NCBI GenBank assembly: GCA_963824705.1
Contig: CAWGQE010000003.1
Location: forward strand, 992,001-1,056,000
DNA from: VRUE01 sp963824705
GTDB lineage: Bacteria; Actinomycetota; Thermoleophilia; Solirubrobacterales; 70-9
Length of the DNA: 64,000 nucleotides
Reading direction: 5' to 3'
The position numbers and the translations under genes were made by a program. Positions 42,628 through 51,718 of the stretch are shown here, in pieces. The notes below the pieces were generated by a model that was not told where the DNA came from, did no database searches, and was given only the letters and a program-made list of their open reading frames with translations. Each line of letters starts with the position of its first letter. Positions within the stretch are counted from its first letter, which is position 1.

Positions 42628-42876
42628 CTACTTCTTGAAGAGGAATTTCTGCCCTTTGACGCTCCAGGAAATGCCGGTGCACAGTTCTTCCGGCGTCACC
42701 TCGAGGGCGCTGGAGAGCTTGATGATCGTGCCGAGCCGCGGCTCCCGGCCGCCTCGCTCGAGCAGGGAGATCTCGGTGCGGTGCAAATCGCAGCGAAAAC
42801 CGAGCTCCTCCTGAGAGATTTCGGCTTTCTGCCGGGCTTTGCGCAGACTGGTGGCGAAGCGATCGCGTGGTTTCAT
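42628..42876 (-). CDS. XRE-family helix-turn-helix regulator, small
   Basis: 82 residues. HTH_3 fold: 'RFATSLRKARQKAEISQEELG' then 'CDLHRTEISLLERGGREPRL' and 'IIKLSSALEVTPEELCTGI'. A single DNA-binding domain with no effector region, like regulators of restriction-modification or toxin modules; no such module is adjacent. Relatively low GC for the window. Target unknown. Confidence 0.85.
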   Translation of the reverse strand: MKPRDRFATSLRKARQKAEISQEELGFRCDLHRTEISLLERGGREPRLGTIIKLSSALEVTPEELCTGISWSVKGQKFLFKK

Positions 42877-42960
42877 GGACGGAATTCTCTGCGTTTGCTG
42901 ACAGAAGCTCTACAGACAGCAGGCTTCTAAAAGGAACTCACACGTTTATCCTACTTTGTG

Positions 42961-43329
42961 TCAGGCACGGGTAGCGCGCCAGACCCAGAGCATCGCCAGC
43001 GGCTGCAGCGGCAATCGCGCCCACAGGGCCCAACGCGGGACGCGATCGAGATCGAGGCCGCGCACCTGCTCTGGATTGACTGCCATGTGGACGTTCGCCG
43101 GGAAGACGGCGAGCAATAGGGCAAGCAGCCACCAGCGAGCGAAGCGGCGCGTCCGGGTGGGGAGCACGGCGACGCCACCGGCGATCTCCGCCAGGCCACT
43201 GACGATCACTGCCTCGCGATGACGCGGCAGGGAGGGAGGCATGATCGCCTCGAAGCTGCGCGGGATGACGAAGTGCATCGTGCCCACGAAGGTGAAGAAG
43301 CCTGCGAGCGCTTTCTGCGAGCGGGTCAT
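42961..43329 (-). CDS. DoxX-like membrane protein
   Basis: 122 residues from the ATG at 43329 (the frame extends far upstream but antisense to uvrB). Four hydrophobic helices; 'GFFTFVGTMHFVIPRSFEAIMP' and 'GLAEIAGGVAVL' fit the DoxX/DUF4267-type family of four-helix membrane proteins. Function unknown. Divergent from uvrB across an 81-base gap that holds a hairpin. Confidence 0.7.
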   Translation of the reverse strand: MTRSQKALAGFFTFVGTMHFVIPRSFEAIMPPSLPRHREAVIVSGLAEIAGGVAVLPTRTRRFARWWLLALLLAVFPANVHMAVNPEQVRGLDLDRVPRWALWARLPLQPLAMLWVWRATRA

Positions 43330-43359
43330 CGCCCGGCAGTCTTCCACGCTTGCTTTTGG

Positions 43360-43394
43360 GGCGCGTTGGTGGTCTATAGGACGACTAACGCGCC
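43360..43394. promoter_or_regulatory. inverted repeat in the uvrB upstream region, possible operator
   Basis: 15-base arms (43360-43374, 43380-43394) starting GGCGCGTT and ending AACGCGCC, two mismatches, loop TATAG. It lies 16 bases before the uvrB GTG and just upstream of a TAAGGT -10. A repressor site or an RNA/DNA hairpin is possible. It does not contain the actinobacterial LexA pattern GAACN4GTTC. Confidence 0.45.
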
Positions 43395-43398
43395 ACGC

Positions 43399-43404
43399 TA
43401 AGGT
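43399..43404 (+). promoter_or_regulatory. -10 hexamer TAAGGT, leaderless-type, for uvrB
   Basis: TAAGGT ends 6 bases before the GTG at 43411, the same geometry as at holA, hrcA, vapB, hisIE, trpF and gcvT. Confidence 0.5.
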
Positions 43405-43410
43405 CATCCG

Positions 43411-45408
43411 GTGCCCGAATTCGAGCTCAACCCCGCCTACACCCCGACCGCGGATCAACCCAAAGCGATCGCCGGGCTCGCCGAGGGGCTGGAGCAGGGG
43501 GAGCGCTTCCAGACCCTGCTCGGCGCGACCGGCACCGGCAAGACCTTCACGATGGCCGCAACCATCGCCGCGGTCCAGCGCCCCAGCTTGGTGATCGCCC
43601 ACAACAAGACGCTGGCGGCGCAGCTCTGCAACGAGTTTCGCGAGTTCTTCCCCGAGAACTCGGTCGAGTACTTCGTCTCCTACTACGACTACTACCAGCC
43701 CGAGGCCTATGTCCCGGCCCAGGACCTCTACATTGAGAAGGACTCCTCGATCAACGACGAGATCGACCGCCTGCGCCACGCGGCGACGGCGGCGTTGTTC
43801 GCCCGCCGCGACGTGATCATCGTCGCCTCGGTCTCCTGTATCTACGGGATCGGCTCGCCCCAGGTCTACAACGAAAAAATGCAGCTCTTCAAGGTCGGCG
43901 AGCGGATCGACCGCGACGAGGTCCTGCGCAAGCTGGTGAAAATGCAATACCAGCGCAATGACGCGGTCCTCGGCCGCGGCTCCTTCCGGGTGCGCGGCGA
44001 GGTGCTGGAGATCATGCCCTCCTACGCCGAGTCCGCCTACCGGATCTCCCTCTTCGGCGAGGAGATCGAGTCGATCCAGCACTTCGAACCGCTGACCGGC
44101 GAGATCCTCGACGCGATCGACCACGTCTCGGTCTGGCCAGCCTCGCACTACGTGACCCGCGACGAGACGTTGGAGCGCGCGGTCGAGGAGATCCGCCACG
44201 AACTGAACAGTCGCACCGCCGAGCTCGAGGACGAGGGCAAGCAGTTGGAGGCCCACCGGCTGCGGCAGCGGACCGCCTACGACATCGAGATGCTCAAGGA
44301 GCTCGGCTTCACCTCCGGGATCGAGAACTACTCGCGCATCCTCGATGGCCGCCCGCCCGGCAGCCCACCGCACACCCTGATCGACTACTTCCCAGACGAC
44401 TTCGTCGTCTTCGTCGACGAGTCCCACCAGACGATCCCGCAGATCGGCGGCATGTACGAGGGGGATAGATCGCGCAAGACGACCCTTATCGATTACGGCT
44501 TCCGCCTGCCCTCGGCGATCGACAACCGGCCGCTCAAGTTCGACGAGTTCCTCGAGCGGGTCGACCAGCTGGTGATGGTCTCGGCGACGCCCGGGCCCTT
44601 CGAGCGGGCCGAAGCGACCCGGACGGTCGAGCAGATTGTGCGACCTACGGGAATCATCGACCCGGCGATCGAGGTGCGGGAGACGAGGAACCAGATCGAC
44701 GATCTGATGAACGAGATCAAGGCCTGCGCTGAGGCCGGCGACCGGGTCCTGGTCACGACGCTGACCAAGAAGATGGCCGAGGACCTGACCAACTACCTGC
44801 TCGAGTACGGGATCAAGGTCCGCTACCTGCACTCGGAGATCGACACCCTGGAACGGATCCAGATCGTCCGCGACCTGCGCCTCGGCGAGTACGACGTGCT
44901 GGTCGGCGTCAACCTCCTGCGCGAGGGGCTTGACCTGCCCGAGGTCTCGTTGGTGGCGATTCTCGACGCCGACAAGGAGGGCTTCCTGCGCGGCGAGACC
45001 AGCCTCGTGCAGACGATCGGCCGCGCCGCCCGCAACGTCAACGGGCGGGTGCTGATGTACGCCGACAGGGAGACCGACGCGATGCGCGCGGCGATGAGTG
45101 AGACCGATCGCCGCCGGGCGATCCAGCTCGCTTACAACGAGGAGCACGGGATCACCCCCGAGACGGTCCGCAAGGGGATCTCCGAGATGTCCGAGTTCCT
45201 GGCGATGGAGGACCGGGCGCCGAAACGCCGCCGCCGCAAAGCGGGCGGCGATTTCGCCGACCCGGCCGAGCTCGAGCGCACGATCGTCGCGCTCGAGGAG
45301 GAAATGCTCGCCGCCGCCGACGACCTGCGCTTCGAGGAGGCCGGTCGCCTGCGCGACGAGTTGAAAGAGCTGCGCCGCGACCTCGACGGGATGACGGCGG
45401 GGGCATAG
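43411..45408 (+). CDS. uvrB: excinuclease ABC subunit B
   Basis: 665 residues. Walker A 'LLGATGTGKTFTMA', beta-hairpin 'VSYYDYYQPEAYVP', Walker B 'VFVDESHQTIPQIGGMYEGD' (key DESH), helicase motifs V/VI ('LVGVNLLREGLDLPEV', 'QTIGRAARNVNG') and a C-terminal UVR domain ('ALEEEMLAAADDLRFEEAG'). Verifies DNA damage and recruits UvrC. GTG start preceded by a leaderless-type -10. The thioredoxin-like gene follows after 2 bases. Confidence 0.97.
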   Translation: MPEFELNPAYTPTADQPKAIAGLAEGLEQGERFQTLLGATGTGKTFTMAATIAAVQRPSLVIAHNKTLAAQLCNEFREFFPENSVEYFVSYYDYYQPEAYVPAQDLYIEKDSSINDEIDRLRHAATAALFARRDVIIVASVSCIYGIGSPQVYNEKMQLFKVGERIDRDEVLRKLVKMQYQRNDAVLGRGSFRVRGEVLEIMPSYAESAYRISLFGEEIESIQHFEPLTGEILDAIDHVSVWPASHYVTRDETLERAVEEIRHELNSRTAELEDEGKQLEAHRLRQRTAYDIEMLKELGFTSGIENYSRILDGRPPGSPPHTLIDYFPDDFVVFVDESHQTIPQIGGMYEGDRSRKTTLIDYGFRLPSAIDNRPLKFDEFLERVDQLVMVSATPGPFERAEATRTVEQIVRPTGIIDPAIEVRETRNQIDDLMNEIKACAEAGDRVLVTTLTKKMAEDLTNYLLEYGIKVRYLHSEIDTLERIQIVRDLRLGEYDVLVGVNLLREGLDLPEVSLVAILDADKEGFLRGETSLVQTIGRAARNVNGRVLMYADRETDAMRAAMSETDRRRAIQLAYNEEHGITPETVRKGISEMSEFLAMEDRAPKRRRRKAGGDFADPAELERTIVALEEEMLAAADDLRFEEAGRLRDELKELRRDLDGMTAGA

Positions 45409-45410
45409 GC

Positions 45411-46147
45411 GTGGCGGTGGACGTGACCGAGGCGAGCTTCGCCGAGGAGGTCATCGAGCGCTCCAGGCAGGTCCCGGTCGTGGTCGACTTCTGGGCAGAG
45501 TGGTGTGGGCCCTGCCGCACTCTGACCCCGGCGCTGGAGGCGGCCGAGGCGGCTCGCGGCGGCAAGGTGGTGCTGGCCAAGGTCGACGTCGACGCGAATC
45601 AGGCGCTTGCGGCGCGCTACCGCGTGCAGGGGATACCGGCGGTGAAGGCCTTCCGCGACGGCGAGGTCGCCGGCGAGTTCGTCGGCGCCGTGCCGAAGGC
45701 GAAAGTCGAGGAGCTGTTCGACTCGCTGGTCCCCTCCCGAGCCGACGATCTGCTGGCCAAGGGCGACGAGCTGTCGCTGCGCGAGGCGGCCGAGCTCGAG
45801 CCGCGCCGTGCCGACATCGCGGTGGCCCTCGCCAGGGCGCGGTTGGCGCGTGGGGCGGAGGAGGAGGCGCTCGAAGCGGTCGAACCGCACGAGGGCGACT
45901 TCGCCGCCGAGGGGATCGCCGCCAGGGTGCGCCTGGCGAAACAGGACATCGGGACGGAGGCGTTCGCCGCCCTCGACCGTGGCCATCGAGAGGCAGCGCT
46001 CGACGCCCTGCTCGGGGAGCTCGGCGGGCGAACGAGGACACCCGCGAGGACCTGCGCCGCACCATCGTCGGCGTCCTCAGCGAACTCGACCCAGCCGATC
46101 CGGTGGCGCGCGAGTACCGGAAGCGTCTCGCGGCGGCGCTCTACTGA
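45411..46147 (+). CDS. thioredoxin-TPR protein (CnoX-like), frameshifted near the 3' end
   Basis: The first ~205 residues, from GTG 45411, include a thioredoxin domain with active site Cys32/Cys35 (FWAEWCGPC), cis-Pro 'GIPAVKAF', and a helical repeat region (~112-200) like the TPR tail of CnoX/YbbN. Near 46023-46030 (GGCGGGCG) the frame is lost: the expected ending 'ANEDTREDLRRTIVGVLSEL…REYRKRLAAALY' is in another frame, with its stop at 46145-46147, just where the convergent gene ends. Read straight, the frame runs antisense into that gene to 46367. A one-base deletion, real or a sequencing error, explains it. Confidence 0.82.
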
Positions 46148-47871
46148 GACTTCAGCCCCGTCAGCAGGCGCAGCCTCTCGGCAACCTTCGTGCTCAACCC
46201 GTTGGCGCGCACTCGCTGACGCAGTCGCAGCGGTAGCTCGCCATTTGCGGCGGCAGCCGCTCGCCGCGTCAGCCCCCGCGGAGCGTGGAGTCGGATCTGT
46301 CGGGTCTGGCCCGCCGGGAGCGTCGCCGTCTTTTCGACGCTTGGTCCAGGTCCGCTTCCCAGGGTGAGCCTGGTGGCGATCCGGCAATAGGTCTCGATCC
46401 GGTGATCGCAGCGAACGCGAAGTGCGAGTCTTCCGGAACGCAGATGGGCCTTGCGGGGGCGGCTGTTCTCGACGAGACGCTTCAGGGAGCCGGCGCCGAT
46501 ATCGATCCCGCAGGTCGTGTAGGGAAGTTGCGGGCAGTAATGGATCGGCGGTCTGGTTGTGAAGCCGGTTCCGCCGAAGCGGCGGTCAAGACGCCCGCTC
46601 GGCCCGTAGCGAACCAACGCCTTCGCGTTGCACGCGCGTCCACGCACACGACCCGGTGCGGGGCAGCGCGCGCCGAGGACTTCGGCAAGCGCCAGCGCGC
46701 CCCCGTCGGGTTCGGGGAAGATCGCTCTGGCAATGGTGACGTGCCCGGCGATCGAGAGAGTTCCCTTTCCACCGGCGTTGTAGGCGGAAAGGGGTGTGCC
46801 GTTCGGATCGAGCTTTGCCACGAAGAGGGCCCAGGGAGCGGTGCCGGCGACGAGCAGGTTACCGTCGGCGAGGCTGGTCAACCCGCCCAGGAGGGTGCCG
46901 GGCAGCTTCGCCACGCCGCCGCTGTTAGCGCCGAAGCCGGAGTCGGGACTGCCCTCGGGGGTGAGGCGGGCGAGCACGGTGTCGAAGCAGCAGTGCTCGC
47001 CGGTGTTCTGAGTTCCGCCGGCAATGATCCGGCCGCCGCCGTCGATCAGGATGTACCTGGCTTCAAGCCGGTCCCAGTCGCCTGAGACGCGGCTGACTCT
47101 CCTCGAGCCGCCTTCGCCGAACGCTCGATCGAGCGCCCCACTCGACTCAAGACGCACCACGACCAGATCGAGAGCGCTTCCTTCGCCGGTCACCGCCAAC
47201 GCGACTGCCTTGCCGTCCGCCTGGATCGTGACCGGGCCGGCGCTGCGCAGACCGGTCAAGTCAACCCGAGCGATCCCCCCGTCACCGAACGTCGCGTCGA
47301 GCGTACCGTTGTCCGAGTAGCGCGCGAAGACGAGAACCGCGCTGCCCGGCGTGTACATCAAGCCGTAGGCGAGCAGCTTGCCGTCAGGCGCCACGGCGAG
47401 GGCGCTGAGCAGGTCCTGAGAGTCGTCCGCGAGGTCGCTGCGTGCGACGCCGCCGATGCCGAAGGTTGGATCGAGCGTTCCGTCCGGCAGGTAGCGGGCG
47501 AGGACGAAGTCTTCGTGGCGGTTGCCGGTGGAGTAGGTGCCCGCGACGACGATCCGGCCCTGGGGATCGATCGCAACCGACGTGGGCGTGGCGACGACTC
47601 CCCGACCGAACATCGTCACCACGGTGCCGGCGGAGCCGAAGGTCGGGTCGGACATGCCACTCGATTCGTAGCGGGAGACAGCGAACCCAGAGGCGCACTG
47701 GGCGACTTCGGCTTCGCATGGATTGGAATCTTCGATCGTTATGACCTTGCCGTCTGTCTGGCGTACCGCAACGGCACTAGATTCCCCCGATGAGGGTGCG
47801 GGTTGCTGTGCGGAGGCGGCGACCGGAACCGCCGCAAGCATCAGCGCCAATGTGGCCAGGAAACCTCTCAC
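46141..47871 (-). CDS. secreted delta-60 repeat (DUF5122) beta-propeller-like protein
   Basis: 576 residues, GTG start. Signal peptide ~1-21 (ends ASAQQ). About six to seven copies of the delta-60 repeat follow (~35-430), visible by 'LDPTFGIGG', 'LDATFGDGG', 'LDRAFGEGG', 'PDSGFGANSGG', 'LDRRFGGTG' and 'AIDPQGRIVVAGTY', as in uncharacterised surface proteins of soil bacteria. The C-terminal ~130 residues resemble a Thermoleophilia-type 'RLALRVRCD…TLPAGQTRQIRL' beta domain. Function unknown; an extracellular structural or binding role is inferred. Confidence 0.8.
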   Translation of the reverse strand: MRGFLATLALMLAAVPVAASAQQPAPSSGESSAVAVRQTDGKVITIEDSNPCEAEVAQCASGFAVSRYESSGMSDPTFGSAGTVVTMFGRGVVATPTSVAIDPQGRIVVAGTYSTGNRHEDFVLARYLPDGTLDPTFGIGGVARSDLADDSQDLLSALAVAPDGKLLAYGLMYTPGSAVLVFARYSDNGTLDATFGDGGIARVDLTGLRSAGPVTIQADGKAVALAVTGEGSALDLVVVRLESSGALDRAFGEGGSRRVSRVSGDWDRLEARYILIDGGGRIIAGGTQNTGEHCCFDTVLARLTPEGSPDSGFGANSGGVAKLPGTLLGGLTSLADGNLLVAGTAPWALFVAKLDPNGTPLSAYNAGGKGTLSIAGHVTIARAIFPEPDGGALALAEVLGARCPAPGRVRGRACNAKALVRYGPSGRLDRRFGGTGFTTRPPIHYCPQLPYTTCGIDIGAGSLKRLVENSRPRKAHLRSGRLALRVRCDHRIETYCRIATRLTLGSGPGPSVEKTATLPAGQTRQIRLHAPRGLTRRAAAAANGELPLRLRQRVRANGLSTKVAERLRLLTGLKSQ

Positions 47872-47952
47872 CAGGCCGGGCTACCCAGCGCGAACGGTCG
47901 GGAATCCTCTGCGTACAGGAAGCGGCCGCCGCTGTCGCGAAGATAAGCGTAG

Positions 47953-49320
47953 ATGAGCGTCCCGCCGCCCCACAAGCTCCGTCCGTCCCTGCCCGCGGGG
48001 CCGTTTCTGGTCGTCGGGCTTGCTCGCTCGGGCTGTGCGGCGGCACGTTTCCTGAGCGGGCGTGGGGCGGAGGTCACCGGAGTCGATTCCGGACATCCGG
48101 ACGAGGCGGCAGGGTTGGCGGGGGACGGCGTCGAAGTTGCTCTGGATACGAGTGGATTGGCTCAGCTGGATGGCATGCGAACCGTCGTCAAGAGCCCGGG
48201 CGTGCCCCGGGAGGCGCCGGTGATCGCCGCGGCGCTGGAGCGTGGCCTCGATGTCGTCGGCGAGCTCGAGCTCGCCTGGCGGGCTATTCCCAACCGCTTT
48301 CTCGCCGTCACCGGGACCAACGGCAAGACGACCACTGTCGAGCTGCTCGGTCACATCTACCGCACGGCCGGTGAGCCGGTCGCCGTCGCCGGCAACGTCG
48401 GCACGCCGCTCTCCTCGCTGGCCGGATCGGTCGACCCCACTGCCACCGTTGTCTGCGAGGCTTCCAGCTTCCAGCTCGAGGACACCACGGCCTTCGCTCC
48501 GGAGTGCGCCGTCTTCCTCAACCTCGCTCCCGACCATCTCGACCGCCACTCGGACCTTGGCTCCTACCTGGACGCCAAGCTGCGCATCTTCGCCAACCAG
48601 GGTAACGACGACATCGCGGTCTACAACGCCGACGATCCGGCGCTGGCCGGCACCGACCTCGGCGGTTGCGCCCGCCGCATCGCCTTCTGTCGCGGCGCCG
48701 CCCCCGAGTGCGAGGTGGCGCTGGCCGAGGGGACGATCTTCTACGACGGCGAGCCGTTGCTCGCGACGAGCGAGCTTGGGCTCTTCGGCGAGCACAACGT
48801 CGCCAACGCGCTTGCCGCGGCGAGCGCGGCGCTGGCGATGGGGCTCGATCGCGATGCCGTCCGCGAGGGTCTGCGCAGCTTTGCCGGCGTGCCTCACCGG
48901 TTGGAGCAGGTCGCCGAGATCGGCGGCGTTCGCTTCGTCAACGACTCCAAGGCGACCAATGTCGCCTCGGCGGTCGTCGGGATCGATGCCTTCGAGGGTG
49001 GGGTGCACGCGATTCTCGGCGGCAGCGAGAAGAACGAACCGTTCGCGCCGCTGCTCGATCCGCTGCGCGAGCGCGCCACCGCCTGCTACCTGACCGGTGC
49101 CACCGCCGACCGGCTCGCCGCCGAGCTGGCGCCGGTCCTGGCCGACGGCATCGAGCTGCACCGCTGCGCCGACCTCGAGGAGGCCGTACGGCGCGCCGCC
49201 ACCGTGGCCCGCCCCGGTGAAGTCGTGCTGCTTTCGCCCGCCTGTGCCAGCTTCGACGCTTTCGAGAACTTCGAACGGCGCGGCGACTGTTTCCGCGAGA
49301 TCGTCGGGGAGCTGGGATGA
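47953..49320 (+). CDS. murD: UDP-N-acetylmuramoylalanine-D-glutamate ligase
   Basis: 455 residues. 'LVVGLARSGCAAARFL' N-terminal Rossmann, ATP loop 'VTGTNGKTTTVELLGHI', 'CEASSFQLED', 'LNLAPDHLDRH' and 'FVNDSKATN' confirm MurD. It adds D-Glu to UDP-MurNAc-L-Ala, using the product of murI (12408). It starts a tight gene chain murD-ftsW-murG-murC-murB-ftsQ. murE, murF and mraY, usually just upstream, are not in this window. Confidence 0.95.
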   Translation: MSVPPPHKLRPSLPAGPFLVVGLARSGCAAARFLSGRGAEVTGVDSGHPDEAAGLAGDGVEVALDTSGLAQLDGMRTVVKSPGVPREAPVIAAALERGLDVVGELELAWRAIPNRFLAVTGTNGKTTTVELLGHIYRTAGEPVAVAGNVGTPLSSLAGSVDPTATVVCEASSFQLEDTTAFAPECAVFLNLAPDHLDRHSDLGSYLDAKLRIFANQGNDDIAVYNADDPALAGTDLGGCARRIAFCRGAAPECEVALAEGTIFYDGEPLLATSELGLFGEHNVANALAAASAALAMGLDRDAVREGLRSFAGVPHRLEQVAEIGGVRFVNDSKATNVASAVVGIDAFEGGVHAILGGSEKNEPFAPLLDPLRERATACYLTGATADRLAAELAPVLADGIELHRCADLEEAVRRAATVARPGEVVLLSPACASFDAFENFERRGDCFREIVGELG

Positions 49321-50648
49321 GCGCCCGCGCCTTCTCGCTACCTCGCCTTGGAGGCTCGAAAGCCAAGAAGGGCAAGGCGAGGAAGAAGCGCCGCGCCGCC
49401 AGTCTGCCCGCCGAGTACAACATGCTGCTCACCGCGACCCTCTGCCTGCTCGCCTTCGGGGCCGTGATGGTCTTCTCGGCTAGCTCGACCACGCGGATCC
49501 TCAGCAACGGCGGTCTCTCCGACAGCGCCTTCTACCTGAAGCGCACCCTGCTCTTCGGCGCGGTCGGCCTGGGGATCATGCACCTGGCCGCGCGCCACGG
49601 GCTGGAGACGGTTCGCCGGTTGACGCCCGCGATCCTCGGCGTCTCTCTCTTTCTGCTGCTCGCGGTGCTCTTCGGGGGCAATACGGTCAACGGCTCCAGT
49701 CGCTGGATCGGCCCCAGCTTCATCCAGCTACAGCCCTCCGAGCTGGCCAAGGTCGCGCTGATCCTCTACGGCGCCGACCTGCTGGCGCGCAAGCCGAAAC
49801 GCGCACGAACGCTGCAGGGGCTGATGCCCTTCCTGCTCGTCGTCGGCGCCGCCACCCTGCTGATCGTCGCCGAGCCCGATCTGGGCACGGCGATGGTCAT
49901 TTCCTTTGCGGTCGCCGCCACCCTGATCGCCGCTGGCATGCGCATTCGCGACCTCGCCCTGATCGGTGCCGCGCTCGCCTTCTTCGCCCTCTTGATGACC
50001 GTGGTCGAGCCCTACCGGATGGCCCGCCTGACCGGCTTTCTCAACCCTGGCGCCGACGCCGGCGGTGCCGGCTTCCAGGCGGCGCAGGCCAAGATCGCGC
50101 TCGGCTCCGGGGGGCTTTTCGGCGTCGGCATCGGCAACGGCGTGCAGAAGGCCTTCTACCTGCCCGAGGCGCACACGGACATGATCTCGGCGGTGATCGG
50201 CGAGGAGCTCGGCCTGGTCGGAATCCTCGGCGTCGTCGGCCTCTTCTCCCTCTTCGGCTACGCCGGCCTGCAGGTCGCCAAGAAAGCCAAGGACAGCTAC
50301 GGGAAGCTGCTCGTAGCCGGGCTTACCTCGCTCGTCCTCGTGCAGGCGACGATCAATCTCTTTGCGGTGATGGGCCTGGCCCCGCTGACCGGCGTGCCGC
50401 TTCCCTTCGTCTCCTACGGCAACAGCAGCCTGATGGCGACGCTGTTCGCCGTCGGACTGATCCTCAACGTCGCCCGCGGGGGGACCGCCCGCGCTGGCAA
50501 ACTGCGCGTCGTCGAAGGTGGGCGTCAGCCCACGCGCGGAAGGAGCCGATCGAGCAGTGCCAGAAGTCGCAAGAGTGGTAGTGGCAGCCGGGGGAACGGC
50601 CGGTCACGTAGTGCCGGCCATGGCGGTCGCCGACGAGCTTCGGGCTAG
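49317..50648 (+). CDS. ftsW: peptidoglycan glycosyltransferase / division protein FtsW
   Basis: 443 residues, ATGA overlap with murD. A basic N-terminus (~15-37) is followed by ~10 membrane helices. SEDS motifs: 'VNGSSRWIGPSFIQLQPSELAKVALILY' (key RWI…QPSE), 'FLNPGADAGGAGFQAAQAKIALGSGGLFGVGIG' (key GS/GGLFG) and 'LPEAHTDMISAVIGEELG' (catalytic Asp region). The C-terminal tail is very rich in Arg/Ser/Gly and overlaps murG by 92 bases. Polymerises septal glycan strands with a partner PBP. Confidence 0.93.
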   Translation: MSARAFSLPRLGGSKAKKGKARKKRRAASLPAEYNMLLTATLCLLAFGAVMVFSASSTTRILSNGGLSDSAFYLKRTLLFGAVGLGIMHLAARHGLETVRRLTPAILGVSLFLLLAVLFGGNTVNGSSRWIGPSFIQLQPSELAKVALILYGADLLARKPKRARTLQGLMPFLLVVGAATLLIVAEPDLGTAMVISFAVAATLIAAGMRIRDLALIGAALAFFALLMTVVEPYRMARLTGFLNPGADAGGAGFQAAQAKIALGSGGLFGVGIGNGVQKAFYLPEAHTDMISAVIGEELGLVGILGVVGLFSLFGYAGLQVAKKAKDSYGKLLVAGLTSLVLVQATINLFAVMGLAPLTGVPLPFVSYGNSSLMATLFAVGLILNVARGGTARAGKLRVVEGGRQPTRGRSRSSSARSRKSGSGSRGNGRSRSAGHGGRRRASG

Positions 50649-51645
50649 CGGTGCCGAGGTTTCCTTTCTCGGCACCCGCGAGCGGATCGAGGCCGACCTG
50701 GTGTCGGCCGCCGGCTATGAGATCGACTTCGTCAAGGTGCGCGGGATCGACCGCGGTAACCGCCTGCGCGCTGCCGCGGCCGGCGTCGAGGCGATCGGCG
50801 CCGTCGGAACGGCACTGCGCGTGCTTTGGTGCCGGCGCCCGGACGTGGTGATGGGCGGCGGTGGCTTTGTCGCCGGCCCAGCCGGCCTCGCCGCGGTGCT
50901 TGCTCGCGTGCCCCTGGTCCTCACCGAGGCCGACAGTCACCTCGGTCTCGCCAACCGCCTGCTCGCCAACCGGGCACAACGCGTCTGCCTCGCTTTCCCG
51001 ATCTCGGGGCGTGAGACCGAGCGCTACCTGGTCACCGGGCGCCCGGTGCCGGAGGCGGTGCTGGCGGCCGATCGCGGCGCCGCGCGCGAGCGCTTCGGAA
51101 TCTCCCCAGATGCCCGCTGCCTGCTGGTGATGGGTGGCAGTCAGGGTGCGCGCTCGATCAACGAGTGCGCGATCGCGGCGCTGGCCGAGCGGGGCGGCCG
51201 CGACTTCGACGTCATCCACCTCGCCGGCCAACGTGACTTTCCGCAGCTCGAGGAGCGCCTTGCAGTCGCGCCGCACGGCGAGCGCTACACGCTGCTTGCC
51301 TACGAGCCCGACCTCGGCGACTGCCTCGCCGCCTGTGACCTGGTGCTGGGCCGTGCCGGCGGGTCGATCTTCGAGCTGACCGCGGCCGGGCGGCCGGCGG
51401 TGCTCGTCCCCTACCCGTTCGCGGCCGGCGGCCATCAGGAGAGCAACGCTGCCTGGATGGCCAAGGCCGGTGCCACGACCGTGATCGGCGACGACGAGCT
51501 CGACGCCGGCCGCCTCGCCGCCGATCTCGGCGGCCTCCTTCACGACGAGCAGCGGTTGGCGGCGATGGCGAAAGCCTCAGCCGCCCTGGCGATGCCCGAC
51601 GCCGCCCGCCGGATCGCCGACGAGGTGCTGGAGGCGGCACGATGA
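50557..51645 (+). CDS. murG: UDP-GlcNAc:lipid I N-acetylglucosaminyltransferase
   Basis: 362 residues from GTG 50557, supported by AAGGAG 11 bases upstream; overlaps ftsW by 92 bases. 'VVVAAGGTAGHVVPAMAVADEL' (G-loop), 'GGGGFVAGPAGLAAVL', 'VMGGSQGARSIN' and the UDP-GlcNAc site 'DLVLGRAGGSIFELTAAGRP' are clear. Makes lipid II on the inner face of the membrane. The last bases (GATGAAC at 51641-51647) recur just before murC, bracketing a hairpin. Confidence 0.93.
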   Translation: MPEVARVVVAAGGTAGHVVPAMAVADELRASGAEVSFLGTRERIEADLVSAAGYEIDFVKVRGIDRGNRLRAAAAGVEAIGAVGTALRVLWCRRPDVVMGGGGFVAGPAGLAAVLARVPLVLTEADSHLGLANRLLANRAQRVCLAFPISGRETERYLVTGRPVPEAVLAADRGAARERFGISPDARCLLVMGGSQGARSINECAIAALAERGGRDFDVIHLAGQRDFPQLEERLAVAPHGERYTLLAYEPDLGDCLAACDLVLGRAGGSIFELTAAGRPAVLVPYPFAAGGHQESNAAWMAKAGATTVIGDDELDAGRLAADLGGLLHDEQRLAAMAKASAALAMPDAARRIADEVLEAAR

Positions 51646-51658
51646 ACAGCTGGTGCGT

Positions 51659-51703
51659 CGAGACCGCAAAAACCCGTCCTGCACAAGGGTTTTTGCGGTC
51701 TCG
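51659..51703. repeat. perfect 17-bp hairpin between murG and murC, flanked by direct repeats
   Basis: Arms CGAGACCGCAAAAACCC (51659-51675) and its complement (51687-51703), loop of 11. GATGAAC occurs on each side (51641-51647 and 51718-51724), the pattern expected of an insertion with a 7-base target duplication at the original ATGA murG/murC junction. Confidence 0.75.
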
Positions 51704-51718
51704 CGGGGGGCTTGTTGG

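Noticed and set aside
43330..43410. LexA/SOS box for uvrB
   Set aside because: No GAACN4GTTC or close variant; the inverted repeat present has a different sequence.
42961..45147. A 728-codon open frame on the minus strand across uvrB
   Set aside because: Only the last 122 codons (from 43329) look like a real protein, a DoxX-like membrane protein. The rest is antisense to uvrB.
46148..46367. Extension of the thioredoxin-like frame to 46367
   Set aside because: This part is antisense to the delta-60 protein and unlike the family; the real C-terminus is in another frame and ends at 46147.
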